DNA of 64,000 bases. Source: Oceanospirillaceae bacterium (lineage in GTDB: Bacteria; Pseudomonadota; Gammaproteobacteria; Pseudomonadales; Balneatricaceae). The notes beneath the pieces are model-generated. The model was not told the origin of the DNA. It searched no databases and saw only the letters and a list, made by a program, of their open reading frames with translations. Of the stretch, positions 1 to 8,743 are shown one piece after another; positions within the stretch are counted from its first letter, which is position 1; the number at the start of each line of letters is the position of its first letter. Position numbers and translations under genes: made by a program. Location of the stretch: contig JAPYOS010000006.1 of NCBI GenBank assembly GCA_029938085.1, positions 124,001 to 188,000 on the forward strand. The letters are read 5' to 3'.

Positions 1-74
1 GAAGCAGACGATTCGCTTTGTCCCCATCCATCAAGAATAATAAGGGCTTTTGGGTTTGAAGTGGTCATGGTCAT
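1..74 (-). CDS. gpmI: 2,3-bisphosphoglycerate-independent phosphoglycerate mutase (N-terminal fragment)
   Basis: The first 24 codons of a leftward gene are present; the rest lies outside the window. The translation contains LIILDGWG, the hallmark N-terminus of cofactor-independent phosphoglycerate mutase, in which the Asp is a metal ligand. The enzyme interconverts 3- and 2-phosphoglycerate in glycolysis. Two in-frame ATGs lie at 74 and 68 and neither has a clear Shine-Dalgarno, so the start is uncertain. The identification rests on a short peptide, but a gpmI gene divergent from rhodanese-grxC-secB is a common gammaproteobacterial arrangement. Confidence 0.8.
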   Translation of the reverse strand, partial: MTMTTSNPKALIILDGWGQSESSA

Positions 75-190
75 TTTATTGGGCAATGGGCACTTGATAT
101 TTTAGCAGTCTGCCCCCAAATTATCCACGCTATGGCGTATAATGCCGCCGGACTTGTCGCACATATACTAATTGCTGGAACATAAAGCTT

Positions 191-607
191 ATGGAACGTT
201 ACCTAGAATTTGCCATCAACCATTGGGAAATGGTGTTGGCCCTGTTACTGACCTTGTCGGTACTATTAATTACCGAACGTCGTAAAGCTGCGCCGTCTGT
301 GTCGCCGCAACAAGCTACAGTGATGGCTAACGGTGAAGATGTGTTGCTGTTAGACATCCGTGCAGTGGCCGATTATAAGGCGGGCCACGTGATCGGTGCC
401 AAAAATATTCCGTTTGCAGACATCACTAAACGTATGTCGGAACTTGAAAAATACCGAGACAAACCCATTATTATTATTTGTAAGACCGGCCAAACGGCGT
501 CAGGTGCAGCTAATGTGTTGAAGAAAGCTGAATACAGCAACGTTCAACGCATGGCCGGCGGCATGGCCGAGTGGACTGGACAAAACTTGCCATTGGTACG
601 TAAGTGA
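191..607 (+). CDS. yibN: Membrane-anchored rhodanese-like protein (YibN type)
   Basis: A 138-aa protein with one N-terminal membrane segment (about residues 13-27) followed by a single rhodanese domain (about 35-136). The active-site loop is CKTGQTA with the catalytic Cys at 97, so sulfur transfer chemistry is plausible, though the physiological donor and acceptor are unknown. The domain is predicted to face the cytoplasm. It starts the rhodanese-grxC-secB cluster and its stop overlaps the GTG start of grxC by four bases, so the two are translationally coupled. The length is typical for YibN-like proteins. Confidence 0.88.
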   Translation: MERYLEFAINHWEMVLALLLTLSVLLITERRKAAPSVSPQQATVMANGEDVLLLDIRAVADYKAGHVIGAKNIPFADITKRMSELEKYRDKPIIIICKTGQTASGAANVLKKAEYSNVQRMAGGMAEWTGQNLPLVRK

Positions 608-864
608 GCGCCAATGTAGTCATGTATAGCTCTGGCTATTGTGGCTTTTGTTTTCGCGCTAAACGATTGTTAGACAGCAAAGGTATTGCCTACCAAGAAA
701 TTAGTGTAGATGGGCACAACGACTTGCGTCAGCAAATGATGCAGATTAGCGGTGGCCGTACGGTGCCGCAAATCATCATTAACGATAAAGCCATTGGCGG
801 TTGTGATGAATTGTATGCGCTAGAGCGCCAGGGCCAGTTAGACCCATTGTTAAACGCTTCGTAA
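604..864 (+). CDS. grxC: Glutaredoxin 3
   Basis: An 86-aa glutaredoxin with the usual thioredoxin-fold landmarks: active site C13-G-F-C16, the cis-proline TVP at 53-55, and the IGGCDEL glutathione-binding motif at 64-70. It would reduce protein disulfides and glutathione mixed disulfides in the cytoplasm. The active site is odd: GrxC normally has CPYC, whereas CGFC resembles the CGFS of monothiol, Fe-S-binding glutaredoxins with the serine restored to cysteine. The start is GTG inside the rhodanese stop (GTGA overlap). The stop codon forms the loop of a small perfect hairpin. Confidence 0.93.
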   Translation: MSANVVMYSSGYCGFCFRAKRLLDSKGIAYQEISVDGHNDLRQQMMQISGGRTVPQIIINDKAIGGCDELYALERQGQLDPLLNAS

Positions 865-870
865 CGAAGC
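856..870 (+). repeat. Stop-codon hairpin at the end of grxC
   Basis: The sequence reads GCTTCG, TAA, CGAAGC: a perfect 6-bp stem whose three-base loop is exactly the grxC stop codon. No T-tract follows, so it is not a standard terminator. A short stem like this can arise by chance. Confidence 0.5.
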
Positions 871-901
871 ACCTTGAATAAAAATTATAGAGAACCAAGA
901 C

Positions 902-1423
902 ATGAGCGAAGAAGAAAAAGGCGCAGCAGCACAAGCTACTGAAGAGAATACCCAGCCACAGATTATGATCCAACGCGTGTACTTGAAAGACTTATCTTTC
1001 GAATCACCAAACGCACCTCAGTCATTCACTGCAGAGTGGAAGCCAGAAGTGGGTGTAGACCTTAACAGTCAGGCGCGTCAGTTAAACGAAACGACCTTCG
1101 AAGTTATCTTGCGTATCACCATTACTGCTATGGCCGAAGAAAAGACGGTTTACCTTACCGAAGTGCAGCAAGCGGGTTTATTCCACATCGCAAACGTGCC
1201 TAAAGAATCTATGGGTCAGGTATTGGGTGCTTTCTGCCCTAATATCCTTTTCCCGTATGCTCGCGAAGCCATTGATAACTTAGTACAAAAGGGCAGCTTC
1301 CCAGCCTTGATGTTGTCACCGGTTAATTTTGATGCATTGTATGCTCAGAGCATCGCTCAGCAGGCAGCACAAGCTGAAGCAGGCGAAGCCGCGGCCGAAG
1401 AAAAGCCTGAGCAAACGCACTAA
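902..1423 (+). CDS. secB: Protein-export chaperone SecB
   Basis: A 173-aa protein matching SecB throughout, including the conserved N-terminal stretch IQRVYLKDLSFE and the NILFPYARE and FPALMLSPVNF motifs. SecB forms a cytoplasmic tetramer that keeps precursor proteins unfolded and hands them to SecA. The acidic N- and C-terminal tails are expected; the C-terminal one here is Ala/Glu rich (about residues 150-173). It is third in the rhodanese-grxC-secB cluster, 37 bases after grxC, with a GAGAACC-like ribosome binding site. trmL converges on it. Confidence 0.97.
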   Translation: MSEEEKGAAAQATEENTQPQIMIQRVYLKDLSFESPNAPQSFTAEWKPEVGVDLNSQARQLNETTFEVILRITITAMAEEKTVYLTEVQQAGLFHIANVPKESMGQVLGAFCPNILFPYAREAIDNLVQKGSFPALMLSPVNFDALYAQSIAQQAAQAEAGEAAAEEKPEQTH

Positions 1424-1434
1424 CCCGAAGCAAC

Positions 1435-1893
1435 CTAGCTAGCGCCAGCGTAATCTAGCTGGCGCCACGCCTCGTACACTACAATAGCCGCACAATTTGA
1501 TAAGTTCAAACTGCGGCTTTCTGCTGTCATGGGTAAGCGAATTCTGCCGTCGCACCTCGCTCTAATGTCTTCGGGTAGGCCTCGACTCTCTGGGCCAAAC
1601 ATGACTGCATCACCTTTTTCAAACCGTGCCTTGCTAAAACAATCGCTGCCTTTGGTGGTCATGGCGTATATGGTTTTTGGTTGTACGCGGGTTATAAAGT
1701 CATCGTAGTTCTTATGCACTTGCATACGTGCCCACTCGTGGTAATCCAAACCAGCACGCCTTAAGGCTTTGTCTTCGAGCTTAAATCCCAAAGGTTCAAT
1801 GAGATGCAGCTGAAAACCGGTGTTGGCGCACAGGCGAATAATATTGCCCGTGTTGGGAGGGATTTCTGGTTCAAATAAAACAACGTGTAACAT
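1435..1893 (-). CDS. trmL: tRNA (cytidine(34)-2'-O)-methyltransferase TrmL
   Basis: A 152-aa SPOUT-family methyltransferase that would use S-adenosylmethionine to 2'-O-methylate the wobble nucleotide of leucine tRNAs. It begins with the typical [17 protein letters not shown] and carries the SPOUT motifs FGPESRGLP (99-106) and [14 protein letters not shown] near the C-terminus, which build the knotted cofactor site. Length is normal for TrmL. It lies 24 bases downstream of ntrC on the same strand and converges on secB. A hairpin with 8-bp arms (1442-1449 and 1458-1465) lies within its last codons and may separate the converging transcripts. Confidence 0.93.
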   Translation of the reverse strand: MLHVVLFEPEIPPNTGNIIRLCANTGFQLHLIEPLGFKLEDKALRRAGLDYHEWARMQVHKNYDDFITRVQPKTIYAMTTKGSDCFSKARFEKGDAVMFGPESRGLPEDIRARCDGRIRLPMTAESRSLNLSNCAAIVVYEAWRQLDYAGAS

Positions 1894-1917
1894 GTTTGAT
1901 CTTCTTCATTGCTGAGT

Positions 1918-3309
1918 TTACAGCCCAAGTTCGTTAATTTTTCGGGTTAAAGTATTGCGACCCCAGCCTAATAATTCTGCGGCTTCGCGACGACGGCCGT
2001 TGGTATGGTTAAGGGCCGCTTCTATCATAACCTTTTCAAAAGCTGGCAGGGCATGGTCTAACAGTTGTTGCTGACCAAATTGTAATTCTTTTTTTGCCCA
2101 TTTAGAAAGCAACACTTGCCAGTTGTCGTTGGCATCCGTTTTGGTGGTTTGTTGCTGTAGTTCCGGGGGCAGGTCGCTGACTAAAATTTGGTTGCCGCTG
2201 CCCATTACACTTAGCCAGCGGCATACGTTTTCTAACTGACGCACGTTGCCTGGCCATGGCAGTTGTTGCAGGTGTTGCTCGGCCTCCCTAGACAGTAGTT
2301 TGGCTTCTACGGCCAGTTCCTTCGCGCTTGTTGTTAAGAAGTGCTGGGCCAGGGCGGGTATGTCTTCGCTGCGTTGGTTCAGATTAGGTAGCGGAATACG
2401 AATCACGTTGAGGCGATGATACAAGTCTTCACGAAACAGGCCTTGTTCTACCCTTTTAGTAAGGTCTTGATGGGTGGCAGCAATAATGCGCACGTCTACC
2501 TTTACAAGGCTGTGGCCACCCACGCGATAAAACTCGCCGTCGGCCAGCACCCTAAGTAGGCGGGTTTGCGCTTCGGCAGGCATGTCACCTATTTCATCCA
2601 GAAACAAAGTGCCGCCGTGGGCTTGTTCAAAGTGGCCTTTGCGCTGATTGGATGCGCCGGTAAAGGCGCCCTTTTCATGGCCGAATAACTCTGATTCAAT
2701 GAGGTCTTTCTGAATGGCAGCCATGTTGAGGGGGATAAATGGCTGCTTACTTCTGGGGCTGTGTTGATGCAGCGCGTGGGCGATGAGCTCCTTACCCGTG
2801 CCAGATGCGCCGTTGATCATAACCGTCATGTTGGACTGCGAGAGCCTGCCAATGGCGCGAAACACATCCTGCATGGCGGGGGCTTCGCCTATAATTTGGG
2901 CGCTGGCTGGTGCTGGAGCAGGTTTGCTGGTGGCCACCTGTTCAGCCGCATGTTGTAGGCCGCGTTGCACCAATGCCACGGCTTCGTCGATATCAAAGGG
3001 CTTGGGCAAATAATCAAACGCGCCGCCCTGATAGGAGGCAACGGCACTGCCTAGATCCGAGTGGGCCGTCATAATAATCACCGGCACATGGGGTAGGCGT
3101 TGCTGCAGTTCTTGTAGCAGGCTCAGGCCGTCGATGCCGGGCATGCGAATGTCGCTGATGATGAGTTTGGGCGAGTTGTGCGCAAGGGCATCTAGCAACT
3201 GTTGGCCATGTTCGTAACACGTGCTAGAAATTTGCGCCTGGGTTAAGGCCCGATCCAGCACCCAGCGGATGGCGTGATCGTCGTCTACTATCCATACATC
3301 ATGGCTCAT
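1918..3309 (-). CDS. ntrC: Nitrogen regulation response regulator NtrC
   Basis: A 463-aa three-domain sigma-54 activator. The receiver domain (1-120) has the phosphoacceptor in ISDIRMPG (D53). The AAA+ domain (about 140-370) has a Walker A GASGTGKE at 167-174 and the sigma-54-contacting GAFTGA loop at 214-219. A Fis-type helix-turn-helix ends the protein. Phosphorylated by NtrB under nitrogen limitation, it would activate sigma-54 promoters such as the one seen upstream of glnA. The ATG overlaps the ntrB stop (ATGA), indicating translational coupling. All functional motifs are intact. Confidence 0.97.
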   Translation of the reverse strand: MSHDVWIVDDDHAIRWVLDRALTQAQISSTCYEHGQQLLDALAHNSPKLIISDIRMPGIDGLSLLQELQQRLPHVPVIIMTAHSDLGSAVASYQGGAFDYLPKPFDIDEAVALVQRGLQHAAEQVATSKPAPAPASAQIIGEAPAMQDVFRAIGRLSQSNMTVMINGASGTGKELIAHALHQHSPRSKQPFIPLNMAAIQKDLIESELFGHEKGAFTGASNQRKGHFEQAHGGTLFLDEIGDMPAEAQTRLLRVLADGEFYRVGGHSLVKVDVRIIAATHQDLTKRVEQGLFREDLYHRLNVIRIPLPNLNQRSEDIPALAQHFLTTSAKELAVEAKLLSREAEQHLQQLPWPGNVRQLENVCRWLSVMGSGNQILVSDLPPELQQQTTKTDANDNWQVLLSKWAKKELQFGQQQLLDHALPAFEKVMIEAALNHTNGRRREAAELLGWGRNTLTRKINELGL

Positions 3310-4379
3310 GTTGATGACTCCATTGGCAAGTAAATATTAAAACAGGTGTAACTGGGGTGGCTGTCGCACTCAATAAGGCCTTGGTGCTGTTGGACTAGGC
3401 TTTGGGCTATGCTCAGGCCAAGGCCTGTACCTTGGGCACGGTGGGTAACCATAGGGAAAAATATTTCATCTTTAATGGCATCAGCAATGCCTGGTCCATT
3501 GTCGATAATGCTGATGCAACAGGCTAATCGGTGGCACACGCTGCCAATGGTAAAGCGGCGTACGGCACGCGTCTTAAGGGTGATCTGGCCATTGCTTACA
3601 TGGTGTTCGAGTAGTGCCTGTAAGGCATTGCGGGCGATGTTTAAAAACACCTGAGTCAGTTGGTTGGCATCAATCAGCAAGCCTGGAAGGCTAGGGTCGT
3701 AATCTCGAACAATGTTAATGCGCTGACCCGCTTCGGCCTTGATGAGCTGTTCGATTTTATCCAAGATTTGATGCACATTGTGGGCCTGCTTTTGGGCTTG
3801 GCGTTGTGGTCCGAGCAGGCGGTCTACTAGGTCTCTCAGGCGATCGGCTTCAGAAATGATAATGTGGGTAAACTCTCGCTGCTCGGTCGTTAACTCCCGT
3901 TCTAATAGTTGCGCAGCGCCACGTATGCCGCCTAGCGGGTTTTTGATTTCGTGGGCTAGGTTGCGTACTAGGTTAGAAGAAGCGTGCTGCTGGGTTGCCA
4001 TGCGAGCCTCTTGCGTGAGCCGTTTCATGCGCTCTAGAGGTTGGATTTCCAAGGCGAGGCTGCCTGGCTCGTCTACGGAGGTTACCGTTAGGTCGATCCA
4101 CAGTTGGTGACCGTTGGTCTGCTGAATTTGCGTGTCGCGGATGGTAAAAGATTTTTGTTGGGCACAGCTTTGTTGTAGCTGTTGCGCCAGATGTGGGTCT
4201 AGATTTAATAATGCGGTTAATGGTTCTAGCTGCATTTGGTGTTGGCTAACGCGAAATAGGTTTTCTGCTGCCAAGTTGATAGCCACGATTTGCAAGCGTG
4301 AGTTGACCAAAACGATGGCCGTTGAGAGGTGGTTAACTAAGCCGGCTAAGGCTTGGTTGGCTTGCATAGGATTAGGCAT
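3306..4379 (-). CDS. ntrB: Nitrogen regulation sensor kinase NtrB
   Basis: A 357-aa cytoplasmic histidine kinase with an N-terminal PAS domain (about 10-120), the dimerisation/phosphoacceptor motif HEIKNPLGG with His143, and a C-terminal HATPase domain with N, G1 (DNGPGIAD) and G2 (GTGLGLSIAQ) boxes. It phosphorylates or dephosphorylates NtrC according to PII signalling. The start has a good AAGGAC ribosome binding site. It follows glnA on the same strand, separated by a repeat element and a terminator-like hairpin, the usual glnA-ntrBC arrangement in which ntrBC is expressed both by read-through and separately. Confidence 0.96.
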   Translation of the reverse strand: MPNPMQANQALAGLVNHLSTAIVLVNSRLQIVAINLAAENLFRVSQHQMQLEPLTALLNLDPHLAQQLQQSCAQQKSFTIRDTQIQQTNGHQLWIDLTVTSVDEPGSLALEIQPLERMKRLTQEARMATQQHASSNLVRNLAHEIKNPLGGIRGAAQLLERELTTEQREFTHIIISEADRLRDLVDRLLGPQRQAQKQAHNVHQILDKIEQLIKAEAGQRINIVRDYDPSLPGLLIDANQLTQVFLNIARNALQALLEHHVSNGQITLKTRAVRRFTIGSVCHRLACCISIIDNGPGIADAIKDEIFFPMVTHRAQGTGLGLSIAQSLVQQHQGLIECDSHPSYTCFNIYLPMESST

Positions 4380-4437
4380 GGCCGTCCTTTCTAGCGTGGG
4401 TTGTTACGCGCGCACTAAAATAGTGCGCATGGGATGC

Positions 4438-4463
4438 TTAAAAAGCCCTCCATGGAGGGCTTT
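4438..4463 (-). terminator. Intrinsic terminator/attenuator between glnA and ntrB
   Basis: A perfect inverted repeat with 11-nt arms (4442-4463, GC core GCCCTCC/GGAGGGC) is followed on the minus strand by TTTTT. It lies downstream of glnA and upstream of ntrB, as expected for partial termination that lets some glnA transcripts continue into ntrBC. Confidence 0.8.
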
Positions 4464-4496
4464 GTTTAGGTCTTTTCATCGTCATCCAGGGCGGCC

Positions 4497-4603
4497 ACTT
4501 TGCTGTCATCCTGACGTAGGTCAGGATCTAGATTCCGGCCTTCGCCGGAATGACGATAAACTATGCCGGAATGACAATAAGCTTCGCCGGCATGACGAGG
4601 CTG
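4497..4603. repeat. REP-like palindromic repeat cluster
   Basis: The stretch holds an inverted repeat CTGAC/GTCAG (4511-4524), a second hairpin ATTCCGGC/GCCGGAAT (4532-4551) and three near-identical tandem units of about 20 bases built on GCCGG(A/C)ATGAC at 4541, 4562 and 4583. This CCGGAATGAC-type motif is widespread as an intergenic palindromic repeat in bacteria. It directly abuts the glnA stop. I saw no second copy in the window, so its family status needs the whole genome. Confidence 0.75.
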
Positions 4604-4604
4604 A

Positions 4605-6011
4605 TTAGCAAGAGTAGTAAAGGGCAAACTCAACAGGGTGAGTTACGCTGTTTACTGCTTCTACTTCGCCGTTCTTAAGTTCGATGTAAGCATCGATCAT
4701 TTCGTTGGTGAATACACCGCCACGGGTTAAGAACTCACGGTCAGCTTCTAGGCAAGACAATGCTTCTTCTAAGCTGCTAGCAACTGTTGGAATTGCTGCT
4801 GCTTCTTCGGCTGGCAAGTCATACAAGTCCTTGTCGGCTGCGTCGCCAGGGTGGATCTTGTTTTGGATGCCGTCAAGGCCAGCCATTAGAAGTGCTGCGA
4901 AGCACAAGTATGGGTTAGCTGTTGGATCAGGGAAGCGTACTTCTACACGGCGACCGCGTGGGTTGCTCACGTATGGGATACGGATCGAAGCAGAACGGTT
5001 ACGCGCAGAGTAGGCCAACATAACTGGCGCTTCAAAACCAGGAACCAAACGCTTGTAGGCGTTAGTTGAAGCGTTAGTGAACGCATTCAATGCTTTGGCA
5101 TGCTTGATGATGCCGCCAATGTAGTGCAGCGCCATGTCAGACAAGCCGCCGTAGCCGTCGCCCGCAAACAGGTTAACGCCATCTTTAGCAATAGACTGGT
5201 GCACGTGCATACCAGAACCGTTGTCACCAACAATTGGCTTAGGCATAAAGGTTGCTGTTTTGCCGTAAGCGTGTGCAACGTTGTGTACACAATACTTAAG
5301 AATCTGAACTTCGTCGGCCTTGCGTACCAAAGTGCTGAACTTAGTGCCAATTTCGTTTTGGTTGGCAGTGGCTACTTCGTGGTGATGTACTTCAATTTCT
5401 ACACCCATGGCTTCCATGGCATCACACATTGCGCCACGCATGTCGTGAGAAGAATCTACAGGAGGTACTGGGAAGTAACCGCCTTTAACGGCTGGGCGGT
5501 GACCCATGTTGCCGCCTTCGATGGTGGCATTAGACTGCCAAGCGCCTTCTTCGGAGTTGATTTCGTACATGGCGCCTTGCATGTCGGCTTTCCACTTAAC
5601 GTCGTCAAATACAAAGAACTCTGGCTCTGGGCCAAAGAAGGCTGTATCGCCAATGCCGGTAGACTTAAGGTACTCTTCTGCGCGTGCGGCAACAGAGCGT
5701 GGGTCACGGTCGTAGCCCTGCATAGTGGCAGGTTCGATAACGTCACAACGAATGTTCACAGTGGTGTCTTCGGTGAACGGGTCTAATACGGCAGACGCAT
5801 CGTCTGGCATGATGATCATGTCAGAGTCGTTAATGCCTTTCCAGCCACCGATGGATGAACCATCAAACATTTGGCCTTCTGAGAAGAAATCTTCATCTAC
5901 AACGCGAGCCGGAATAGTCACGTGATGCTCTTTACCTTTGGTGTCGGTAAAGCGTAGGTCAACCCAGCGAGCTTCGCTGTCTTGGATCATCTTAAGGGTG
6001 TTTGCAGACAT
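4605..6011 (-). CDS. glnA: Type I glutamine synthetase
   Basis: A 468-aa GSI enzyme that condenses ammonium and glutamate to glutamine using ATP; it forms a dodecamer in the cytoplasm. Visible family motifs include MFDGSS (48-53), [10 protein letters not shown] (127-136), the [10 protein letters not shown] active-site segment (264-273) and NRSASIRIP (338-346). The adenylylation site is present as KDLYDLP with Tyr397, so the enzyme is of the I-beta type controlled by GlnE. Transcription appears to be NtrC/sigma-54 dependent given the promoter upstream. ntrBC follows downstream. Confidence 0.98.
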   Translation of the reverse strand: MSANTLKMIQDSEARWVDLRFTDTKGKEHHVTIPARVVDEDFFSEGQMFDGSSIGGWKGINDSDMIIMPDDASAVLDPFTEDTTVNIRCDVIEPATMQGYDRDPRSVAARAEEYLKSTGIGDTAFFGPEPEFFVFDDVKWKADMQGAMYEINSEEGAWQSNATIEGGNMGHRPAVKGGYFPVPPVDSSHDMRGAMCDAMEAMGVEIEVHHHEVATANQNEIGTKFSTLVRKADEVQILKYCVHNVAHAYGKTATFMPKPIVGDNGSGMHVHQSIAKDGVNLFAGDGYGGLSDMALHYIGGIIKHAKALNAFTNASTNAYKRLVPGFEAPVMLAYSARNRSASIRIPYVSNPRGRRVEVRFPDPTANPYLCFAALLMAGLDGIQNKIHPGDAADKDLYDLPAEEAAAIPTVASSLEEALSCLEADREFLTRGGVFTNEMIDAYIELKNGEVEAVNSVTHPVEFALYYSC

Positions 6012-6084
6012 AAAGTCTCTCCAATTATATAAGCCGGCTCTGGTGCCGGAGGTTTAGCTTGTTTGATGTATTGCTCTACTCTAT

Positions 6085-6100
6085 AGCAACGGTCGTGCCA
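6085..6100 (-). promoter_or_regulatory. Sigma-54 promoter of glnA
   Basis: On the minus strand the sequence is TGGCACGACCGTTGCT, an exact match to the sigma-54 consensus TGGCACG-N4-TTGCW with correct -24/-12 spacing. It lies about 75 bases upstream of the glnA ATG. The predicted start site is near 6074. Confidence 0.92.
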
Positions 6101-6206
6101 ATATTTATTTTTGCATCAAAAATGGCCATATTTGGCGGTTTTTCGAGAAAAGTCAGTGTTATTGCGGCTATTGTGCAGCTGTTTGTTCATTTTGGTCGCT
6201 ACAGTC

Positions 6207-6254
6207 TGCACCAAAATAGAACGCTTTGGTAGTGCTTTGCACCAAACTAGGGCA
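6207..6254 (-). promoter_or_regulatory. Paired NtrC-binding sites (enhancer) for glnA
   Basis: Two sites begin with TGCACCAAA: 6207-6223 and 6238-6254. The second reads TGCACCAAACTAGGGCA, close to the TGCACYA-N3-TGGTGCA consensus; the first has a weaker right half. They are 31 bases apart, about three helical turns, and lie about 140 and 170 bases upstream of the predicted sigma-54 start. This matches the enhancer geometry used by NtrC dimers. Confidence 0.7.
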
Positions 6255-6309
6255 AGATTCATTTAACTTGTAATAATCCTTTATAGATACTGCGTATTGG
6301 TAGTATTTT

Positions 6310-6318
6310 TGCTATAAT
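6310..6318 (+). promoter_or_regulatory. Extended -10 promoter of typA
   Basis: TGCTATAAT gives a perfect TATAAT box (6313-6318) with the TGn extension. No good -35 is found at the normal distance, consistent with an extended -10 promoter. It would give a leader of roughly 80 bases before the typA ATG. Confidence 0.65.
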
Positions 6319-6335
6319 TTGCGCTGCATTTTTTT

Positions 6336-6357
6336 GGCACTGTTATATGGCAGTGCC
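6336..6357 (+). repeat. Hairpin in the typA 5' leader
   Basis: GGCACTG (6336-6342) pairs perfectly with CAGTGCC (6351-6357) around an 8-base loop. It lies in the predicted untranslated leader, about 47 bases before the ATG, and has no T-tract after it. Its role is unknown. Confidence 0.55.
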
Positions 6358-6404
6358 CATACGTATTTTGGCCGTGTTCAATTGAGGCCGTTTGGAGTAG
6401 TGAG

Positions 6405-8213
6405 ATGATCGAAAAGTTAAGAAATGTGGCGATTGTAGCCCACGTAGACCATGGTAAAACCACCTTGGTAGACAAGTTGCTAGAACAATCTGGCACCCTT
6501 GAACGTCGTGATCAAGGCTCCGAACGCATTATGGACTCTAACGACCAAGAAAAAGAGCGTGGCATAACCATTACCGCAAAAAACACTGCAGTAAGCTGGA
6601 ATGGCTACCATATCAACATTGTAGACACACCAGGACACGCCGACTTCGGTGGCGAGGTAGAGCGTGTTCTATCTATGGTAGATTGCGTATTGTTGTTGGT
6701 AGACGCCGTAGACGGCCCTATGCCGCAAACACGTTTTGTAACGCAAAAAGCATTCCAACAGGGCCTAAGCCCAATTGTTGTTATTAACAAGATTGACCGC
6801 CCTGGCGCACGTCCTGATTGGGTCATGGATCAAGTATTTGATTTGTTCGATTCATTAGGCGCTACCGACGAGCAGCTAGACTTCCCAGTCATGTACGCTT
6901 CTGCCATTAATGGCATCGCCGGCACCTCTGTGGAAGACATGGCCGAAGACATGACGCCATTGTTTGAAGCTTTGGTTGAGCACGTTAAAGCCCCAGATGT
7001 AGATTTAGACGGCACTTTGCAGATGCAAATTTCCGCCTTGGATTACTCAAGCTACGTAGGCGTTATCGGTGTAGGCCGTATTAAGCGTGGCAGCATGAAG
7101 GTTGGCCAGCAAGTTAAGGTGTCTGGTGCTGACGGAAAAGTTCGGACTGCTAAGCTACAGAACGTAATGAGCTACATGGGTCTTGAGCGTATTGATGTGC
7201 CTACCGCCCAAGCTGGCGACATTGTTTGTGTGACAGGTATTGAAGGTCTCAATATTTCTGACACCATTTGTCATCCAGACCATGTGGAAGCTTTACCTGC
7301 TCTAAGTATTGATGAGCCAACGGTATCTATGACCTTCCAGGTTAACGATTCACCGTTTGCTGGATTAGACGGTAAGTATGTTACTAGCCGTAATATTCGA
7401 GACCGTTTGGACCGTGAATTGATCCACAACGTTGCCTTGCGCGTAGAGCCAGGTGATTCACCAGACCGTTTTGTTGTATCTGGCCGTGGTGAATTACACT
7501 TGTCGGTATTGATCGAAAGCATGCGTCGTGAAGGTTTCGAGATGGGTGTGGGTCGTCCACAGGTTATCGAGAAAGAAGTTGATGGCGTAATGATGGAGCC
7601 ATACGAAGCGGTATTGATCGACTGTGAAGACCAGCATCAAGGTTCTTTGATGGAAGAAATGGGTCGTCGTAAAGCCGAGATGACCAACATGGAGCCAGAC
7701 GGCAAGGGTCGTACACGTCTAGAATTCATCATTCCTTCTCGTGGTTTGATTGGTTTCCGTGGTCAGTTCCTCACCTTGACTTCTGGCAGTGGCGTAATGA
7801 CATCTTTGTTTGATCACTACGGTGAAGTGAAGAAGGGTGCTTTGGCCGAGCGTCAAAACGGCGTATTGATCTCTATGGTTAAAGGTAAGATCTTAGCCTT
7901 TGCTTTGTTTAACCTACAAACCCGTGGCCGCCTCATGGTTGAGCCAAACATCGACGTATACGAAGGTATGCTTATTGGTGTTCATAGCCGTGGTAACGAC
8001 TTGGCGGTTAACCCAACTAAGGGTAAGCAGCTAACTAACATTCGTGCCGCAGGTACTGATGAAAACATCGTGCTGAGTCCACCAATTCGTTTTACCCTTG
8101 AGCAAGCGCTTGAGTTTATTGAAGACGATGAGTTGGTAGAAGTCACACCTAACTTCATTCGTTTACGTAAGCGTTTGCTTACCGAAACTGCCCGTAAGCG
8201 TGCGCCAAAGTAA
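6405..8213 (+). CDS. typA: Ribosome-dependent translational GTPase TypA/BipA
   Basis: A 602-aa GTPase of the EF-G/LepA superfamily. The G domain shows G1 AHVDHGKTT (12-20), the switch [16 protein letters not shown] and the NKID base-recognition motif; domains II, III and V and the TypA-specific C-terminal domain follow at normal length. TypA binds 70S ribosomes and acts in subunit assembly and in low-temperature and stress adaptation. The start has a GGAG ribosome binding site eight bases away. It is a single-gene unit between an extended -10 promoter and a strong terminator. Confidence 0.97.
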   Translation: MIEKLRNVAIVAHVDHGKTTLVDKLLEQSGTLERRDQGSERIMDSNDQEKERGITITAKNTAVSWNGYHINIVDTPGHADFGGEVERVLSMVDCVLLLVDAVDGPMPQTRFVTQKAFQQGLSPIVVINKIDRPGARPDWVMDQVFDLFDSLGATDEQLDFPVMYASAINGIAGTSVEDMAEDMTPLFEALVEHVKAPDVDLDGTLQMQISALDYSSYVGVIGVGRIKRGSMKVGQQVKVSGADGKVRTAKLQNVMSYMGLERIDVPTAQAGDIVCVTGIEGLNISDTICHPDHVEALPALSIDEPTVSMTFQVNDSPFAGLDGKYVTSRNIRDRLDRELIHNVALRVEPGDSPDRFVVSGRGELHLSVLIESMRREGFEMGVGRPQVIEKEVDGVMMEPYEAVLIDCEDQHQGSLMEEMGRRKAEMTNMEPDGKGRTRLEFIIPSRGLIGFRGQFLTLTSGSGVMTSLFDHYGEVKKGALAERQNGVLISMVKGKILAFALFNLQTRGRLMVEPNIDVYEGMLIGVHSRGNDLAVNPTKGKQLTNIRAAGTDENIVLSPPIRFTLEQALEFIEDDELVEVTPNFIRLRKRLLTETARKRAPK

Positions 8214-8228
8214 GCTGCCCTGAGGCAT

Positions 8229-8259
8229 AAAAAAAGCCGGCCAATGTGTCGGCTTTTTT
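8229..8259 (+). terminator. Intrinsic terminator after typA
   Basis: An A-run and GCCG stem pair with CGGC and a run of six T (8254-8259), giving a symmetric A-stem-T structure immediately after the typA stop. Confidence 0.85.
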
Positions 8260-8368
8260 GTGTCTGTCATTTGTGAGTCAAGTTAGCGTAATATAGTAGA
8301 AGGCCATAGGGTGGAATTAACACCTTAAAGACGGGTCTTTAGTTGATACGCTTATGTTTGAGAAAGTC

Positions 8369-8743
8369 ATGAAATTATCTATTGTTATTGTCGCCTGCCT
8401 TGTACTTTCGGCCTGTGCGGGCTCTGCCCCTCAGCCCTCTTTATTGGGTGGTGAAGATACCGAAGTGCCGAGTTTTACCGCATCTTATGATGCCTTCAGT
8501 TGTGACCAGCTCTCTTCCGAGGCGCGACGTATCACCGAGCAAATGCATGATATTGCCAGTGTGAGGGATGCGGATGCCGAAATGGAGCGTCTAGAGCTAA
8601 TCGGTGGTGTGTTGTATTGGCCGATTTTGCTGTTTGTGGATGGTAGTAGTGATTCTGCGGGTGCCCAGGCTGAGTATGAGCAGCTTAAGGCGCGGTTGCT
8701 AAATTTGTCTGGCTGGGTAAGCCAAAAGCAGTGCAATGTGTAA
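8369..8743 (+). CDS. Putative lipoprotein of unknown function
   Basis: A small protein with a lipoprotein signal: MKLSIVIVACLVLSAC, where LSAC is a good lipobox and the Cys would be lipidated after cleavage by signal peptidase II. The mature part is about 108 residues, acidic, with a conserved-looking CDQLSSEARRITEQMHDI segment and a short hydrophobic stretch (LYWPILLFVDG). I do not recognise its family beyond a resemblance to small glycine-rich lipoproteins. An ATG fifteen bases upstream (8354) is equally open; the inner ATG gives a more normal signal peptide. It stands alone between two terminator-like hairpins. Confidence 0.7.
   Translation: MKLSIVIVACLVLSACAGSAPQPSLLGGEDTEVPSFTASYDAFSCDQLSSEARRITEQMHDIASVRDADAEMERLELIGGVLYWPILLFVDGSSDSAGAQAEYEQLKARLLNLSGWVSQKQCNV

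Larger units (their letters stand above)
6012..6404. other. Divergent glnA/typA regulatory region
   Basis: These 393 bases hold no gene. From the glnA side they contain the ribosome binding region, the sigma-54 promoter at 6085-6100 and the NtrC sites at 6207-6254. On the typA side they contain an extended -10 promoter at 6310-6318 and a leader hairpin at 6336-6357. Confidence 0.8.

Noticed and set aside
4132-4608. An open frame of 158 codons running from ntrB antisense through the repeat cluster
   Set aside because: It combines ntrB antisense and the REP-like repeat, and its C-terminus is translated repeat sequence.
5100-5786. A 228-codon open frame antisense to glnA
   Set aside because: Fully inside glnA and without recognisable motifs; a shadow of the conserved gene.
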